Assembly (NCBI GenBank): GCA_965227875.1
Contig: OZ245783.1
Coordinates: 5,208,001-5,272,000 of the forward strand
Direction of reading: 5' to 3'
DNA from: G965227875 sp965227875
GTDB lineage: Bacteria > Pseudomonadota > Alphaproteobacteria > Rhizobiales > JAJFHC01
Length of the DNA stretch: 64,000 nucleotides
Shown: positions 17,296-25,982 of the stretch, in pieces
How positions within the stretch are numbered: position 1 is the stretch's first letter
Layout: every line of letters starts with the position of its first letter
Position numbers and translations under genes: made by a program
Notes under the pieces: generated by a model
The model's input: the letters and a program-made list of their open reading frames with translations, nothing else
Database searches by the model: none
Told to the model about the DNA's origin: nothing

Positions 17296-19659
17296 ATGAA
17301 AACCCACTCCGAAATTGCGGTCCTCGAGGAACTGGAGCGAAAGGTCCTGTGGCTCTCGTCCTGGATCATCCACAACGCCAACAACGTCCGGCCAAATGAC
17401 GACGGGCTGAAAGTGGGTGGCCACCAGGCGTCCAGCGCCTCCCTCGCGACGGTGCTTTCCGCACTCTATTTCTCCGTGCTGAAGCCCGAGGACCGTGTCG
17501 CGGTGAAACCGCATGCAAGCCCCGTTTTCCATGCGATCCAGTATCTGCTCGGCAACCAGAACCTCGAGAACCTGAAGAACTTCCGCGGCTTTCACGGCGC
17601 CCAGTCCTATCCCTCCCGCACCAAGGATGCCGACGACGTCGATTTCTCGACCGGCTCTGTCGGCCTCGGCGTCGCTGTGACGGCCTTCGCAAGCCTCGTC
17701 CAGGACTACCTGCACGCCAAGGACGCCGCGCCGGAATGGCCGCAGGGCCGCATGATCGCCGTCCTCGGCGACGCCGAACTTGACGAGGGCAACATCTACG
17801 AAGCCCTTCTCGAGGGCTGGAAGCACGACCTGCGCAATTGCTGGTGGATCGTCGACTACAACCGTCAGAGCCTCGACGCTGTCATCAGCGACCGCCTCTT
17901 CGCCAAGATGGAGAACATCTTCCGCAACATGGGCTGGGAGGTGGTCACCATCAAATACGGCCGCCAACTGCAGACGGTCTTCGAGCAGCCAGGTGGCGAA
18001 AGCATCCAGCGCTGGATCGAGGATTGTCCGAACACGCTCTATTCCGCGCTGACGTTCCAGGGCGGCGAGGCCTGGCGCAAACAACTGAACGAGGATCTCG
18101 CCGGAGACGACGACGCGCTTGCCATCGTCGCCGGGCACGACGACGACGCCCTCTTCTCCCTCATGACCGATCTGGGCGGTCACTGCATGGCCACGGTGCT
18201 CGATGCCTTCCGCTCCGTCGACCATGACCGGCCGGTCTGCTTCATCGCCTATACCGTCAAGGGCCGCGGCCTGCCGCTCGCCGGCCACAAGGACAATCAC
18301 GCCGGGCTCATGTCGACCGAGCAGATGCACCGGTTCAGGGACGCGATGGGGATCGCGGAAGGCGAGGAATGGGAACCTTTCTCCGGCCTCGGCCTGCCCG
18401 CCAGGACCCTGCGCCGCGTGATCGACGACACCCCCTTCAACAGGAAGGGCCGGCGGCGGCTGCAGGCCGACCACGTTCCCGTCGGAACTCTGGAGCTCCC
18501 CCCTGCCCGCGGTGCCATGTCGACCCAGGAAGGCTTCGGCAAGATCCTCGCGGAAATCGCACGCAAGGACACGCCCCTCGCCGACGCCATCGTCACCACG
18601 TCTCCCGACGTTACCGTGTCGACAAACCTCGGCGGCTGGGTGAACCGCCGCGGCCGGTTCGCGAAGACGCCGTCCGAGGACGTGTTCCAGACCCGTCAGC
18701 TCATGTCCGCCCAGCGCTGGCATGCGGGGCCTGACGGCCAGCATATCGAACTCGGGATCGCGGAGAACAACCTCTTCATCCTGCTGGCCGCCCTCGGCCT
18801 GTCCCACAGCATTTTCGGCAAGCGGGTGCTGCCTGTCGGCACGCTGTACGACCCGTTCATCCAGCGCGGACTCGACGCGTTGAACTATGCCTGTTACCAG
18901 GACGCCCGCTTCATCCTCGTGGCCACGCCGTCGGGTATCACGCTCGCTCCCGAAGGCGGCGCGCACCAGTCGATCTCGTCGCCGCTGATCGGCATGGCCC
19001 AGGACGGCCTCGCCACGTTCGAGCCGGCCTTCGTGGACGAACTGGGCATCATTCTCGAATGGGCATTCGACTATATCCAGCGTGAACCGGCCGACAGTCA
19101 CGAGGACGACTGGCTGCGCGACCGCGACGGCGGATCGGTCTACCTGCGCCTCTCGACGAAGGCGCTCGACCAGCCCGCGCGCGAGATCGCCGCACCCCTG
19201 CGGAACGACATCATCGACGGCGGATACTGGATGCGCCCGCCGGCGCCCGGCGCGCCGCTTGCCGTGGTCTACACGGGCGTCGTGGCGGAAGAGGCAGCGG
19301 CAGCTCTGGGGCGCGTGCTCGAAAAAGTCCCCGGCGCAGGCCTGCTCGCGGTCACGTCCGCCGACCGCCTCAACGCCGGATGGACGGCGGCGCAGACCGC
19401 GCGCCAGCATGGCGACACGTCCGCCCGCGCGCATATCGAGACCCTGCTGTCGCCGCTGTCGCGCGATGCCCGCATCGTCACCGTTGTCGACGGCCATCCG
19501 GCGACGCTCGGCTGGCTCGGCTCGGTTGCCGGCCACAGGGTGCAGTCCCTGGGCGTCGAGCACTTCGGACAGACGGGCACGGTGCAGGATCTCTACCGGG
19601 AATACCGCATCGACCGCACCGCCATCGTCGAAGCCTGTTTCGCGGCCTTGCGGACATGA
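17296..19659 (+). CDS. 2-oxoacid dehydrogenase E1-type / transketolase-like protein (MdeB-like)
   Basis: 787 residues, the size of homodimeric AceE-type E1. The TPP/Mg motif GDAELDEGN lies near residue 156, with NRQSLD following, as in AceE. Middle (transketolase Pyr-like, AIVTTSPDVTVSTNLGG; HIELGIAENNLF) and C-terminal domains are complete. Such E1 proteins decarboxylate 2-oxoacids; MdeB, the closest contextual match, acts on 2-oxobutyrate from methionine breakdown. No lipoyl E2 or E3 is next to it. Divergent Lrp regulator supports an amino-acid-derived substrate. The stop codon overlaps the hairpin terminator of the convergent livK gene. Confidence 0.85.
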   Translation: MKTHSEIAVLEELERKVLWLSSWIIHNANNVRPNDDGLKVGGHQASSASLATVLSALYFSVLKPEDRVAVKPHASPVFHAIQYLLGNQNLENLKNFRGFHGAQSYPSRTKDADDVDFSTGSVGLGVAVTAFASLVQDYLHAKDAAPEWPQGRMIAVLGDAELDEGNIYEALLEGWKHDLRNCWWIVDYNRQSLDAVISDRLFAKMENIFRNMGWEVVTIKYGRQLQTVFEQPGGESIQRWIEDCPNTLYSALTFQGGEAWRKQLNEDLAGDDDALAIVAGHDDDALFSLMTDLGGHCMATVLDAFRSVDHDRPVCFIAYTVKGRGLPLAGHKDNHAGLMSTEQMHRFRDAMGIAEGEEWEPFSGLGLPARTLRRVIDDTPFNRKGRRRLQADHVPVGTLELPPARGAMSTQEGFGKILAEIARKDTPLADAIVTTSPDVTVSTNLGGWVNRRGRFAKTPSEDVFQTRQLMSAQRWHAGPDGQHIELGIAENNLFILLAALGLSHSIFGKRVLPVGTLYDPFIQRGLDALNYACYQDARFILVATPSGITLAPEGGAHQSISSPLIGMAQDGLATFEPAFVDELGIILEWAFDYIQREPADSHEDDWLRDRDGGSVYLRLSTKALDQPAREIAAPLRNDIIDGGYWMRPPAPGAPLAVVYTGVVAEEAAAALGRVLEKVPGAGLLAVTSADRLNAGWTAAQTARQHGDTSARAHIETLLSPLSRDARIVTVVDGHPATLGWLGSVAGHRVQSLGVEHFGQTGTVQDLYREYRIDRTAIVEACFAALRT

Positions 19660-19690
19660 AAAAGCCCCCGCAGGCAGAACCTGCGGGGGC
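19659..19690 (-). terminator. Rho-independent terminator of livK
   Basis: An 11-bp perfect stem (GCCCCCGCAGG / CCTGCGGGGGC) with a 5-nt loop; read on the minus strand it ends in TTTTT. It begins inside the stop codon of the convergent E1 gene. Confidence 0.9.
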
Positions 19691-19714
19691 CGGATCGTCA
19701 ATCCGGAGACCGGA

Positions 19715-20923
19715 TTACTTCAGCATGGTGCGGGCCCATTCGTCGTTGTCGCCAACGACGTTGAGGCTGAACAGGCCGGTGACGTCGCCATTCTCGTCGA
19801 AGTCGTTGACGCCGGCTGCACCTTCGTAGTTGATGTCCTTGCCTTCGGCGATCAGCTTCTTGGCCTTCGCCCATTCGCCCGGACGGATCACTTCACCCGG
19901 AGGCGAGGCGACAGCACGCAGGGCAGCGGCAATCTTCGAACGGTCGGCCGAACCGGCCTTCTCGATGGCCAGACCCATCAGGAACACCACGTCGTAGCCG
20001 TGCGCGGCATAGGGAGCCGCGGGATCTTCGCCGGTCGCCTTGAACGCATCGGCGAACGCCTTGTAGGAGGCATCGTCCGTGTCGGACGCCGCCTGCGTGA
20101 TGTTGATCCGGTCCTTCAGGTTGCCGGCGCCGATCTGCGTGATGACCGACTTGTCGAACATGCCGTCAGCCGCATAGAACTTGCCGAAGAGGCCGTTCTC
20201 GAGGCTGTTCTTGATGATCGTGATGCCGCTCGAACCGTAATAGGCGAACAGGGCCAGTGCTTCCGGGCTGCCCTGGGCAAGCGTCGAGAGCTCGGCGCGG
20301 TAGGATGCCTTGTTCGGCTCGTGCGCCTGGTTGGCCGTGACTTCGCCGCCCAGCGCCTTGTACTCGCGGTCGAACACGTTGGCGATACCGGCATTGTAGT
20401 CGTCGTTCGAATAGGTCACGGCGACCTTCTTGACGCCGGCGCCCCAGATCAGGTCGGCAATCGCCTTGCCCTGGTAGGCATCGGACGCGGAGGCACGGAA
20501 CACCGTGTCCTTGTCGTCGAGTTCGGAGATCGACGGCGCGGTCGCGGAGTCGGACAGCACCACGACACCAGCCGGGATCGTCACGGCCTGAACCATGCCG
20601 TTGGTGGCGCCCGAGCAGCTCGGACCGACAATGGCCACGACCTGTTCGACGTTCACCAGCTTCTGGCCGGCGTCGACCGCGGCTTTCGGGTCGCAGGCGG
20701 AGTCGGCGACGACGAGGCTCAGCGTATCGCCGTTGAGCAGGCCGCCATTGGAGTTGATGTGTTGGGCTGCAATGTCACGGGCCTTCATGATCGGGCCGAC
20801 AAGCTCGGCGATCGGTCCGGTCACGCCACCGGCGGATCCGACCTTGATTTCAGCCGCGTGGGCGGCGGAGGCCATCAGCGCTGCAGCGGAAACGGCTACG
20901 GCAACGCGTTTCAGCATTTTCAT
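19715..20923 (-). CDS. livK: branched-chain amino acid ABC transporter, periplasmic binding protein
   Basis: 402 residues with a signal peptide (cleavage after AHA near residue 23) and GAGGAG upstream of the ATG. The type I periplasmic binding fold of the LivJ/LivK family is clear: KVGSAGGVTGPIAELVG, ADSACDPKAAVDAGQKLV, VAIVGPSCSG. Delivers an amino acid or related solute to LivHMGF. It follows livM after a 120-bp gap that holds a small hairpin (20951-20972), an arrangement often giving the binding protein its own transcript. Confidence 0.93.
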   Translation of the reverse strand: MKMLKRVAVAVSAAALMASAAHAAEIKVGSAGGVTGPIAELVGPIMKARDIAAQHINSNGGLLNGDTLSLVVADSACDPKAAVDAGQKLVNVEQVVAIVGPSCSGATNGMVQAVTIPAGVVVLSDSATAPSISELDDKDTVFRASASDAYQGKAIADLIWGAGVKKVAVTYSNDDYNAGIANVFDREYKALGGEVTANQAHEPNKASYRAELSTLAQGSPEALALFAYYGSSGITIIKNSLENGLFGKFYAADGMFDKSVITQIGAGNLKDRINITQAASDTDDASYKAFADAFKATGEDPAAPYAAHGYDVVFLMGLAIEKAGSADRSKIAAALRAVASPPGEVIRPGEWAKAKKLIAEGKDINYEGAAGVNDFDENGDVTGLFSLNVVGDNDEWARTMLK

Positions 20924-21043
20924 TGTTGGAGTACTCCTCTCCTGAGTTACGTGGTGCTTTCTCCCTCACCACTTGGGCGATAACCTGAACGGTTAAAATC
21001 AAAATTTCAACTGTGCGATGCGGGAATGATTACCGCCCGCAGT

Positions 21044-21997
21044 TCATTTCTTGGGCGACCCTTCCGCGGCCGGACGTCTTTCGGGAATGATGCCCTGCGG
21101 GAACTTCTGCAGGAAGATCTGCAGGGCCAGCCCGATCAGGAAAATGCGCACGTAAGCGGTCTTGATGGAAAGTTCGGCCGGCAGCCGGCTCGACAGGATT
21201 TCCGTCGCCGACCAGACCGTCCAGATCAGGAACGCCCCGAGGATCGCCCCCTTGTTGTTGGCGCTGCCGCCGACGATGAGCATCACCCACACGATGAAGG
21301 TGGCGAGCAGCGGATCGGTGGCATTGGGATCGACGAATTTCAGGTAGTGGGCCATGAGCGCACCGGCGAGCGCCATGATCATGCAGCCCAGCACGAAGCC
21401 TTCCATGCGGAAGCTCTCGACGTTCTTGCCCGCCGCCTTCACCGCCGTCTCATTTTCGCGGATCGCCGTCATCACCCGCCCCCAAGGCGACTTGCGGGCC
21501 ACTTCGAGCAGCAGGTAGATGACGAAGACAGTGGCCAGCACCAGCCCGAGGAAGGCAAGCTGGTTGTACGGCTCCGGCAGGTCCTCGAACGGCTTGGGGA
21601 TCTGAGACACGCCGCGCGGGCCGTTGGTCGCCCAAGTCTCGTTCTTCTGGATCAGCCGGAAGATCTCGGCAATGCCGATCGTGGCGATCGCCAGGTAGTC
21701 GCTTCGCAGCCGCAGGCAGACCTTGCCGACGAGATAGGCGATGACCCCGGATACCAGCATCGCGGCCACGGCCCCGACGATATAGGGCATCTCGTAACCG
21801 CCCAGGTGGCGTGCCGACGGCGCGGTGGTCAGCAGCGCGGCCATGTAGGCGCCGATGCCGAAAAAGCCCGCCACGCCGGCATTGAACATGCCGCCATATC
21901 CCCACTGGACGTTGAGCCCGAGGGTCAGCACGGCGTAGATGCCGCCCATGGTGAGCAGGGAGATGATGTAAAGGCCGTATCCGTAGAACTGGTCCAT
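21044..21997 (-). CDS. livM: branched-chain amino acid ABC transporter permease LivM
   Basis: 317 residues, about nine to ten hydrophobic segments. Carries the LivM/LivH EAA-type loop region (GRVMTAIRENETAVKAAGKNV). It starts 1 bp after the livH stop codon, so translation is probably coupled. Inner-membrane partner of LivH. Confidence 0.93.
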   Translation of the reverse strand: MDQFYGYGLYIISLLTMGGIYAVLTLGLNVQWGYGGMFNAGVAGFFGIGAYMAALLTTAPSARHLGGYEMPYIVGAVAAMLVSGVIAYLVGKVCLRLRSDYLAIATIGIAEIFRLIQKNETWATNGPRGVSQIPKPFEDLPEPYNQLAFLGLVLATVFVIYLLLEVARKSPWGRVMTAIRENETAVKAAGKNVESFRMEGFVLGCMIMALAGALMAHYLKFVDPNATDPLLATFIVWVMLIVGGSANNKGAILGAFLIWTVWSATEILSSRLPAELSIKTAYVRIFLIGLALQIFLQKFPQGIIPERRPAAEGSPKK

Positions 21998-21998
21998 C

Positions 21999-22892
21999 TC
22001 AGAACACCTTGCCCTTGAAGAGACCCGACGGCCGCCACAGCAGCATCACGATCATGATGGCGAAGGCCACCCCCTGCTTGTAGCCGGGACTGAGCAGCGG
22101 TTCCGATCCGATCCAGTGATAGGAGGAAAGCTCTTCGGCCAGTCCGATGATCAGTCCGCCCACGACCGCGCCGTAGGGCCGCCCCACCCCGCCCAGAATT
22201 GCGGCCGCGAACACGGGAAGCAGGAGCTTGAAGCCCATCATGGTCTCGACCTGCGTGTCCACAGCGAGGAAGACGCCGGCCGCACAGGCGAGTGCCGCCC
22301 CGATGACCCAGGTCGCCATCACCACCTTTTCGGTGTCGATGCCCGTCAGGCGGGCGAGTTCGGGCGAGTCCGACATGGCCCGCATCGCCTTGCCGATCTT
22401 GGTGTAGGTCAGCAGGTAGTGAACCGCGAACATGAGCACCAGCGCCATGCCGATGATCGTGATGTGCTTGGGCGCGATCCGCAGGAAATCGCCGATGATA
22501 TAGGGCATCTGGATGATGCCGGGCGTGACCGACTTGAGCTGCACGCCCCAGGTGAACTGCACCACGGATCGCACCATCAGCATCATGCCGAAGGAGGCCA
22601 CGACCAGCATGACGATCGGCGCGTCCCTCAACGGCTTGTAGAAATACCGGTCGATCACGAGGACGACCGCCACCGTCGCGGCCATGGCCACCGGCATCAC
22701 CACCAGCGGATGGAGCCCGGAGAGGTAGACCATCGTCCAGGCGAAATAGACCCCAAGGGTCATCGTCTCGCCATGGGAGAAATTGGCGAAGCGCAGGATG
22801 CCGAAGGTCAGGGTGATCCCGATGGCGCCGAGCGCATAGATGCTGCCCAGCACAAGTCCCGGAATCACGTAGAAGTTGATGAACTCAGCCAT
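21999..22892 (-). CDS. livH: branched-chain amino acid ABC transporter permease LivH
   Basis: 297 residues from the ATG at 22892, chosen for the GGAGG 6 nt upstream; an in-frame ATG at 22907 would add five residues. About eight membrane segments and the permease loop GKAMRAMSDSPELARLTGID. The start lies inside the end of livF (8-bp overlap), indicating coupling. Confidence 0.93.
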   Translation of the reverse strand: MAEFINFYVIPGLVLGSIYALGAIGITLTFGILRFANFSHGETMTLGVYFAWTMVYLSGLHPLVVMPVAMAATVAVVLVIDRYFYKPLRDAPIVMLVVASFGMMLMVRSVVQFTWGVQLKSVTPGIIQMPYIIGDFLRIAPKHITIIGMALVLMFAVHYLLTYTKIGKAMRAMSDSPELARLTGIDTEKVVMATWVIGAALACAAGVFLAVDTQVETMMGFKLLLPVFAAAILGGVGRPYGAVVGGLIIGLAEELSSYHWIGSEPLLSPGYKQGVAFAIMIVMLLWRPSGLFKGKVF

Positions 22893-23631
22893 TGGCGCCT
22901 CCGGCATCGTCCGCTTCCGGCTGTTTTCCGCCGCCCAGGAACATTTCCGCCACTTCAGGATCGTCGAGAAGCTCCTGGCCGGTGCCTTCGAACTTGTTCT
23001 TGCCGTCCACCAGCACGTATCCCCGGTTTGCGATCCCGAGCGCCTGCTTGGCGTTCTGTTCCACCATCAGGATCGGTGTACCCGTCGCATTGATCGTCTT
23101 CACCGTCGAAAAGATCTCGCCGCGGAACTTGGGCGACAGGCCGGCGGTCGGCTCGTCGAGCAGGAGGATCTTCGGCTCGAGCATCAGCGCCTTGCCCATG
23201 GCCACCATCTGCCGCTGCCCGCCCGACAGCGTTCCGGCGGCCTGCTTGCGTTTTTCCGCAAGCGGAGGAAACATCTCGTAGATTTCCTGCAGCCTTTGGC
23301 TGAAATCGTCCTCGCGCACGTAAGCGCCCATTTCGAGGTTCTCGTGCACGGTCAGACTGGGAAAAATGTTGGAAGTCTGCGGTACGTAGCAGACGCCCTT
23401 GCGCACCACCATTTCCGGCGGCGTGTTGGTGATCTCCTCGTCCGCCAGGATGACCTTGCCGCTGGACAGCCGCAGAAGTCCGAAGACCGCCTTCATGGCC
23501 GTCGACTTGCCGGCCCCGTTGGGACCGATGATGACGACGATCTCGCCCGGTTCCACGTTCAGGGAAACCCCGTGAAGGATCTGGGTGTCGCCGTAGCCGC
23601 CGACCACGTCGTCAAGCTTGAGGACCGTCAT
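22885..23631 (-). CDS. livF: branched-chain amino acid ABC transporter ATP-binding protein LivF
   Basis: 248 residues. Walker A GPNGAGKST, Q-loop VPQTSNIFP, signature LSGGQRQM and Walker B ILLLDEPTAGL are all intact. The C-terminus is about 15 residues longer than the core and acidic. Overlaps livG by 4 bp and livH by 8 bp. Confidence 0.95.
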   Translation of the reverse strand: MTVLKLDDVVGGYGDTQILHGVSLNVEPGEIVVIIGPNGAGKSTAMKAVFGLLRLSSGKVILADEEITNTPPEMVVRKGVCYVPQTSNIFPSLTVHENLEMGAYVREDDFSQRLQEIYEMFPPLAEKRKQAAGTLSGGQRQMVAMGKALMLEPKILLLDEPTAGLSPKFRGEIFSTVKTINATGTPILMVEQNAKQALGIANRGYVLVDGKNKFEGTGQELLDDPEVAEMFLGGGKQPEADDAGGANG

Positions 23632-24389
23632 TCGTCGCCACCCCCGAGATAGGCGTCAAGGACGTCGGGGTTCTTGCGAACGTCTTCCATCTTGCCTTCC
23701 GTCAGCACCGTGCCCTCGGCCAGCACGATCACCGGATCGCAGAGACTGGCGATCAGATCCATGTCATGCTCGATCACGCAGAACGTGTAGCCGCGGTCTT
23801 CCTTCAGTTGCGCGATCATCTCCCGGATCTTGAGAAGCAGGGTCGGGTTGACGCCCGCGCCGGGTTCGTCGAGCAGGACCAGCTTGGCGTCGGTCATCAT
23901 TGTCCGGCCGAGTTCGAGCAGCTTCTTCTGGCCGCCGGACAGGTTGCCCGCCTGTTCGTCGCGCAGATGAGAGATCGACAGGAAGTCGAGCGCGGCTTCC
24001 GCCTTCTCGCGCACTTCCGCCTCGCGCCGCTTCACCGTGGCGCGCTGCAGCCAGTTGTTGAATATGTGTTCGCCGGGCTGGTCCGGCGGCACCACCATCA
24101 GGTTTTCCAGCACGGTCATCTTCGCGAACTCGTGCGGGATCTGGAATGTCCGCACGATGCCCCGGTGGAACATGTGATGTGTCGGCAGGCCGGTAATGTC
24201 CTCGCCGAGGAACTCGATGCGTCCCGACGTCGGACGCTCCTCGCCGGCGATCATGTTGAACGTGGTGGTCTTGCCCGCCCCGTTCGGACCGATCAGCCCG
24301 GTGATTGTGCCTTCTTCGATCGCAAAGCTGCAGTTTCGCACGGCCTGGACGCCGCCGAAATTCTTCGTCAGGTTCTCTACCTTGAGCAC
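23628..24389 (-). CDS. livG: branched-chain amino acid ABC transporter ATP-binding protein LivG
   Basis: 253 residues. Walker A GPNGAGKTT, signature LSGGQKKLLELGR, Walker B LVLLDEPGAGVNP, and switch His (VIEHDMD). The insertion between Q-loop and signature (about 85-125) is typical of LivG. First gene of the livG-F-H-M-(K) run; the promoter should lie in 24390-24550. Confidence 0.95.
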   Translation of the reverse strand: MLKVENLTKNFGGVQAVRNCSFAIEEGTITGLIGPNGAGKTTTFNMIAGEERPTSGRIEFLGEDITGLPTHHMFHRGIVRTFQIPHEFAKMTVLENLMVVPPDQPGEHIFNNWLQRATVKRREAEVREKAEAALDFLSISHLRDEQAGNLSGGQKKLLELGRTMMTDAKLVLLDEPGAGVNPTLLLKIREMIAQLKEDRGYTFCVIEHDMDLIASLCDPVIVLAEGTVLTEGKMEDVRKNPDVLDAYLGGGDE

Positions 24390-24550
24390 CTGCCCCCCCT
24401 CACTCGAAACTCTTCAACACCTTTGGCCACGAGTCTCAACCGTCGCCCACCCCCTGTTTCGAGCGAGGATAGCCCCGCCAAACCGATTTATCCACCGGGT
24501 TGTGCACACAAATCGCCGCATTCGTTCAATTCGCGCGAACATCGCGGAAA

Positions 24551-24943
24551 TCAGCCGCTTTCTTCCGCGTCCAGTGCGGCACCTGTCGGCTCCCAGAGCT
24601 GTATCGGGTTGCCTTCCGGATCGGCAAGGCTGGCGAAACGACCGTTGGGATAGGTATCGGGATCGACCTCGACCGCAATGTTCGCGTCGCGCAGGTAGGC
24701 GACCGTCTCGTCGAGGTCGCGCACCCTGAAGTTGATCATCCAGTGCTTGTCGCCGGAACCGAACAGACCGGACTCGGCCTCGAACGGCGCGAAGATCGTC
24801 GTCCCGCCCCGCTGGCGCCAGGCCGGCTGGTCGTAGTCGCCGGGCACTTCCGATATCTCGAAGTGCTCCGCATACCATGTGGCCAGTTCTTTCGGGTTCC
24901 GGGCTTTGAAAAAGAACCCGCCTATTCCCAGGATTGCCGGCAT
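24551..24943 (-). CDS. VOC (glyoxalase/bleomycin-resistance fold) protein
   Basis: 130 residues from the ATG at 24943 (GGAAGGGGG upstream); the longer in-frame ORF adds unrelated residues. One VOC domain: GIGGFFFKARNPKELATWYAEHF, MINFRVRDLDETVAYLRDANI, and the metal-site end DPEGNPIQLWEP with its Glu. Substrate not predictable. The neighbouring livG is on the same strand, but the 160-bp gap suggests a separate unit. Confidence 0.88.
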   Translation of the reverse strand: MPAILGIGGFFFKARNPKELATWYAEHFEISEVPGDYDQPAWRQRGGTTIFAPFEAESGLFGSGDKHWMINFRVRDLDETVAYLRDANIAVEVDPDTYPNGRFASLADPEGNPIQLWEPTGAALDAEESG

Positions 24944-25159
24944 CGAATGTCCCCCTTCCCGATCACCCACTCCAAACTGATACGCATGGTAGGACGCAAA
25001 ACCATCGTGCACCTCGCCGAAAAGCCCCCGCTGCATCACGATTGCTTGACATGCCTCGGCATATTTCGGCATTGAGCAATGCATGGGGCGCGCGGGTGCC
25101 CCGTGAGGCGCCAGCCGAAACCTGCATCCCCCTGAACCTTATTCGTGAGAGGATGCACC

Positions 25160-25978
25160 ATGGCGTCACCAACTGAAATTTCCGTTGCCCAGCTGTCCAG
25201 ACTCGTCGGAACACCGGAGTGCCCGGTGCTGGTGGACGTGCGGCTGGACGAGGACTTCGAGGCCGATCCGCACCTTGTTCCCGGCGCATTCCGGCACCGC
25301 CACGACGACATCGCCGCACTCGCCGGCCGGCTTCAGGGCGCCCGGACGGTGATCTATTGCCAGAAGGGTCTGAAGATCAGCCAGGGCGCGGCGGCGCTGC
25401 TGCGCACCCATGGCCTGGCGTCGGAGACCCTCGAAGGCGGCCACCTCGCCTGGCGGGATGCGGGCCTGCCGATGGTCCCGGCGGCGCGACTTCCCGTTCT
25501 CCAGCCGGACGGCGCAACCTTGTGGGTGACGCGCCACAGGCCGAAGATCGACCGCATCGCCTGCCCCTGGCTTGTCCGCCGCTTCGTCGACCGCTGCGCC
25601 CGTTTCCTCTTCGTTGCCCCGTCACAGGTCGACGCGGTCGCGGAGCGGTTCAACGCAACGCCCTTCGATGTCGACGGCGTCTTCTGGAGCCACCGCGGCG
25701 AACGCTGCACCTTCGACACCATGGTCGAGGAATTCGGTCTTTCCACCGAGCCGCTGGAACGCCTGGCCACGATCGTGCGGGCGGCGGACACCAACCGGCA
25801 CGATCTCGCCCCGCAGGCGGCCGGCCTTCTCGCCGCCTCCCTGGGCCTGTCGAGGATGTACCGTGACGATCTCGAACAGCTCGAGGCGGGTCTCACCCTC
25901 TATGACGCGTTCTACCGCTGGGCGCGCGACGCCTCCAACGAGAACCACGACTGGCCCGCGGACCCGGCAAGGACCTGA
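25160..25978 (+). CDS. rhodanese domain fused to ChrB C-terminal (chromate resistance) domain
   Basis: 272 residues from the ATG at 25160 with GAGAGGA upstream. Residues about 5-105 form a rhodanese domain with active-site Cys in VIYCQKGLKISQG. Residues about 118-260 match the ChrB C-terminal domain (RHRPKIDRIACPWLVRRFVD; VDGVFWSHRGERCTFDTMVEEFGL). In chromate resistance operons ChrB acts as a regulator or accessory factor; the N-terminal ChrB part is replaced here by rhodanese. It lies 4 bp ahead of chrA, so the two are one operon. Confidence 0.88.
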   Translation: MASPTEISVAQLSRLVGTPECPVLVDVRLDEDFEADPHLVPGAFRHRHDDIAALAGRLQGARTVIYCQKGLKISQGAAALLRTHGLASETLEGGHLAWRDAGLPMVPAARLPVLQPDGATLWVTRHRPKIDRIACPWLVRRFVDRCARFLFVAPSQVDAVAERFNATPFDVDGVFWSHRGERCTFDTMVEEFGLSTEPLERLATIVRAADTNRHDLAPQAAGLLAASLGLSRMYRDDLEQLEAGLTLYDAFYRWARDASNENHDWPADPART

Positions 25979-25982
25979 AGCA

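Noticed and set aside
17209..19701. 830-residue open frame on the minus strand
   Set aside because: Antisense to the E1-type dehydrogenase, whose motifs are intact on the plus strand.
20951..20972. Hairpin between livM and livK as a terminator
   Set aside because: Six-bp stem with no T-run; at most an mRNA processing or attenuation element.
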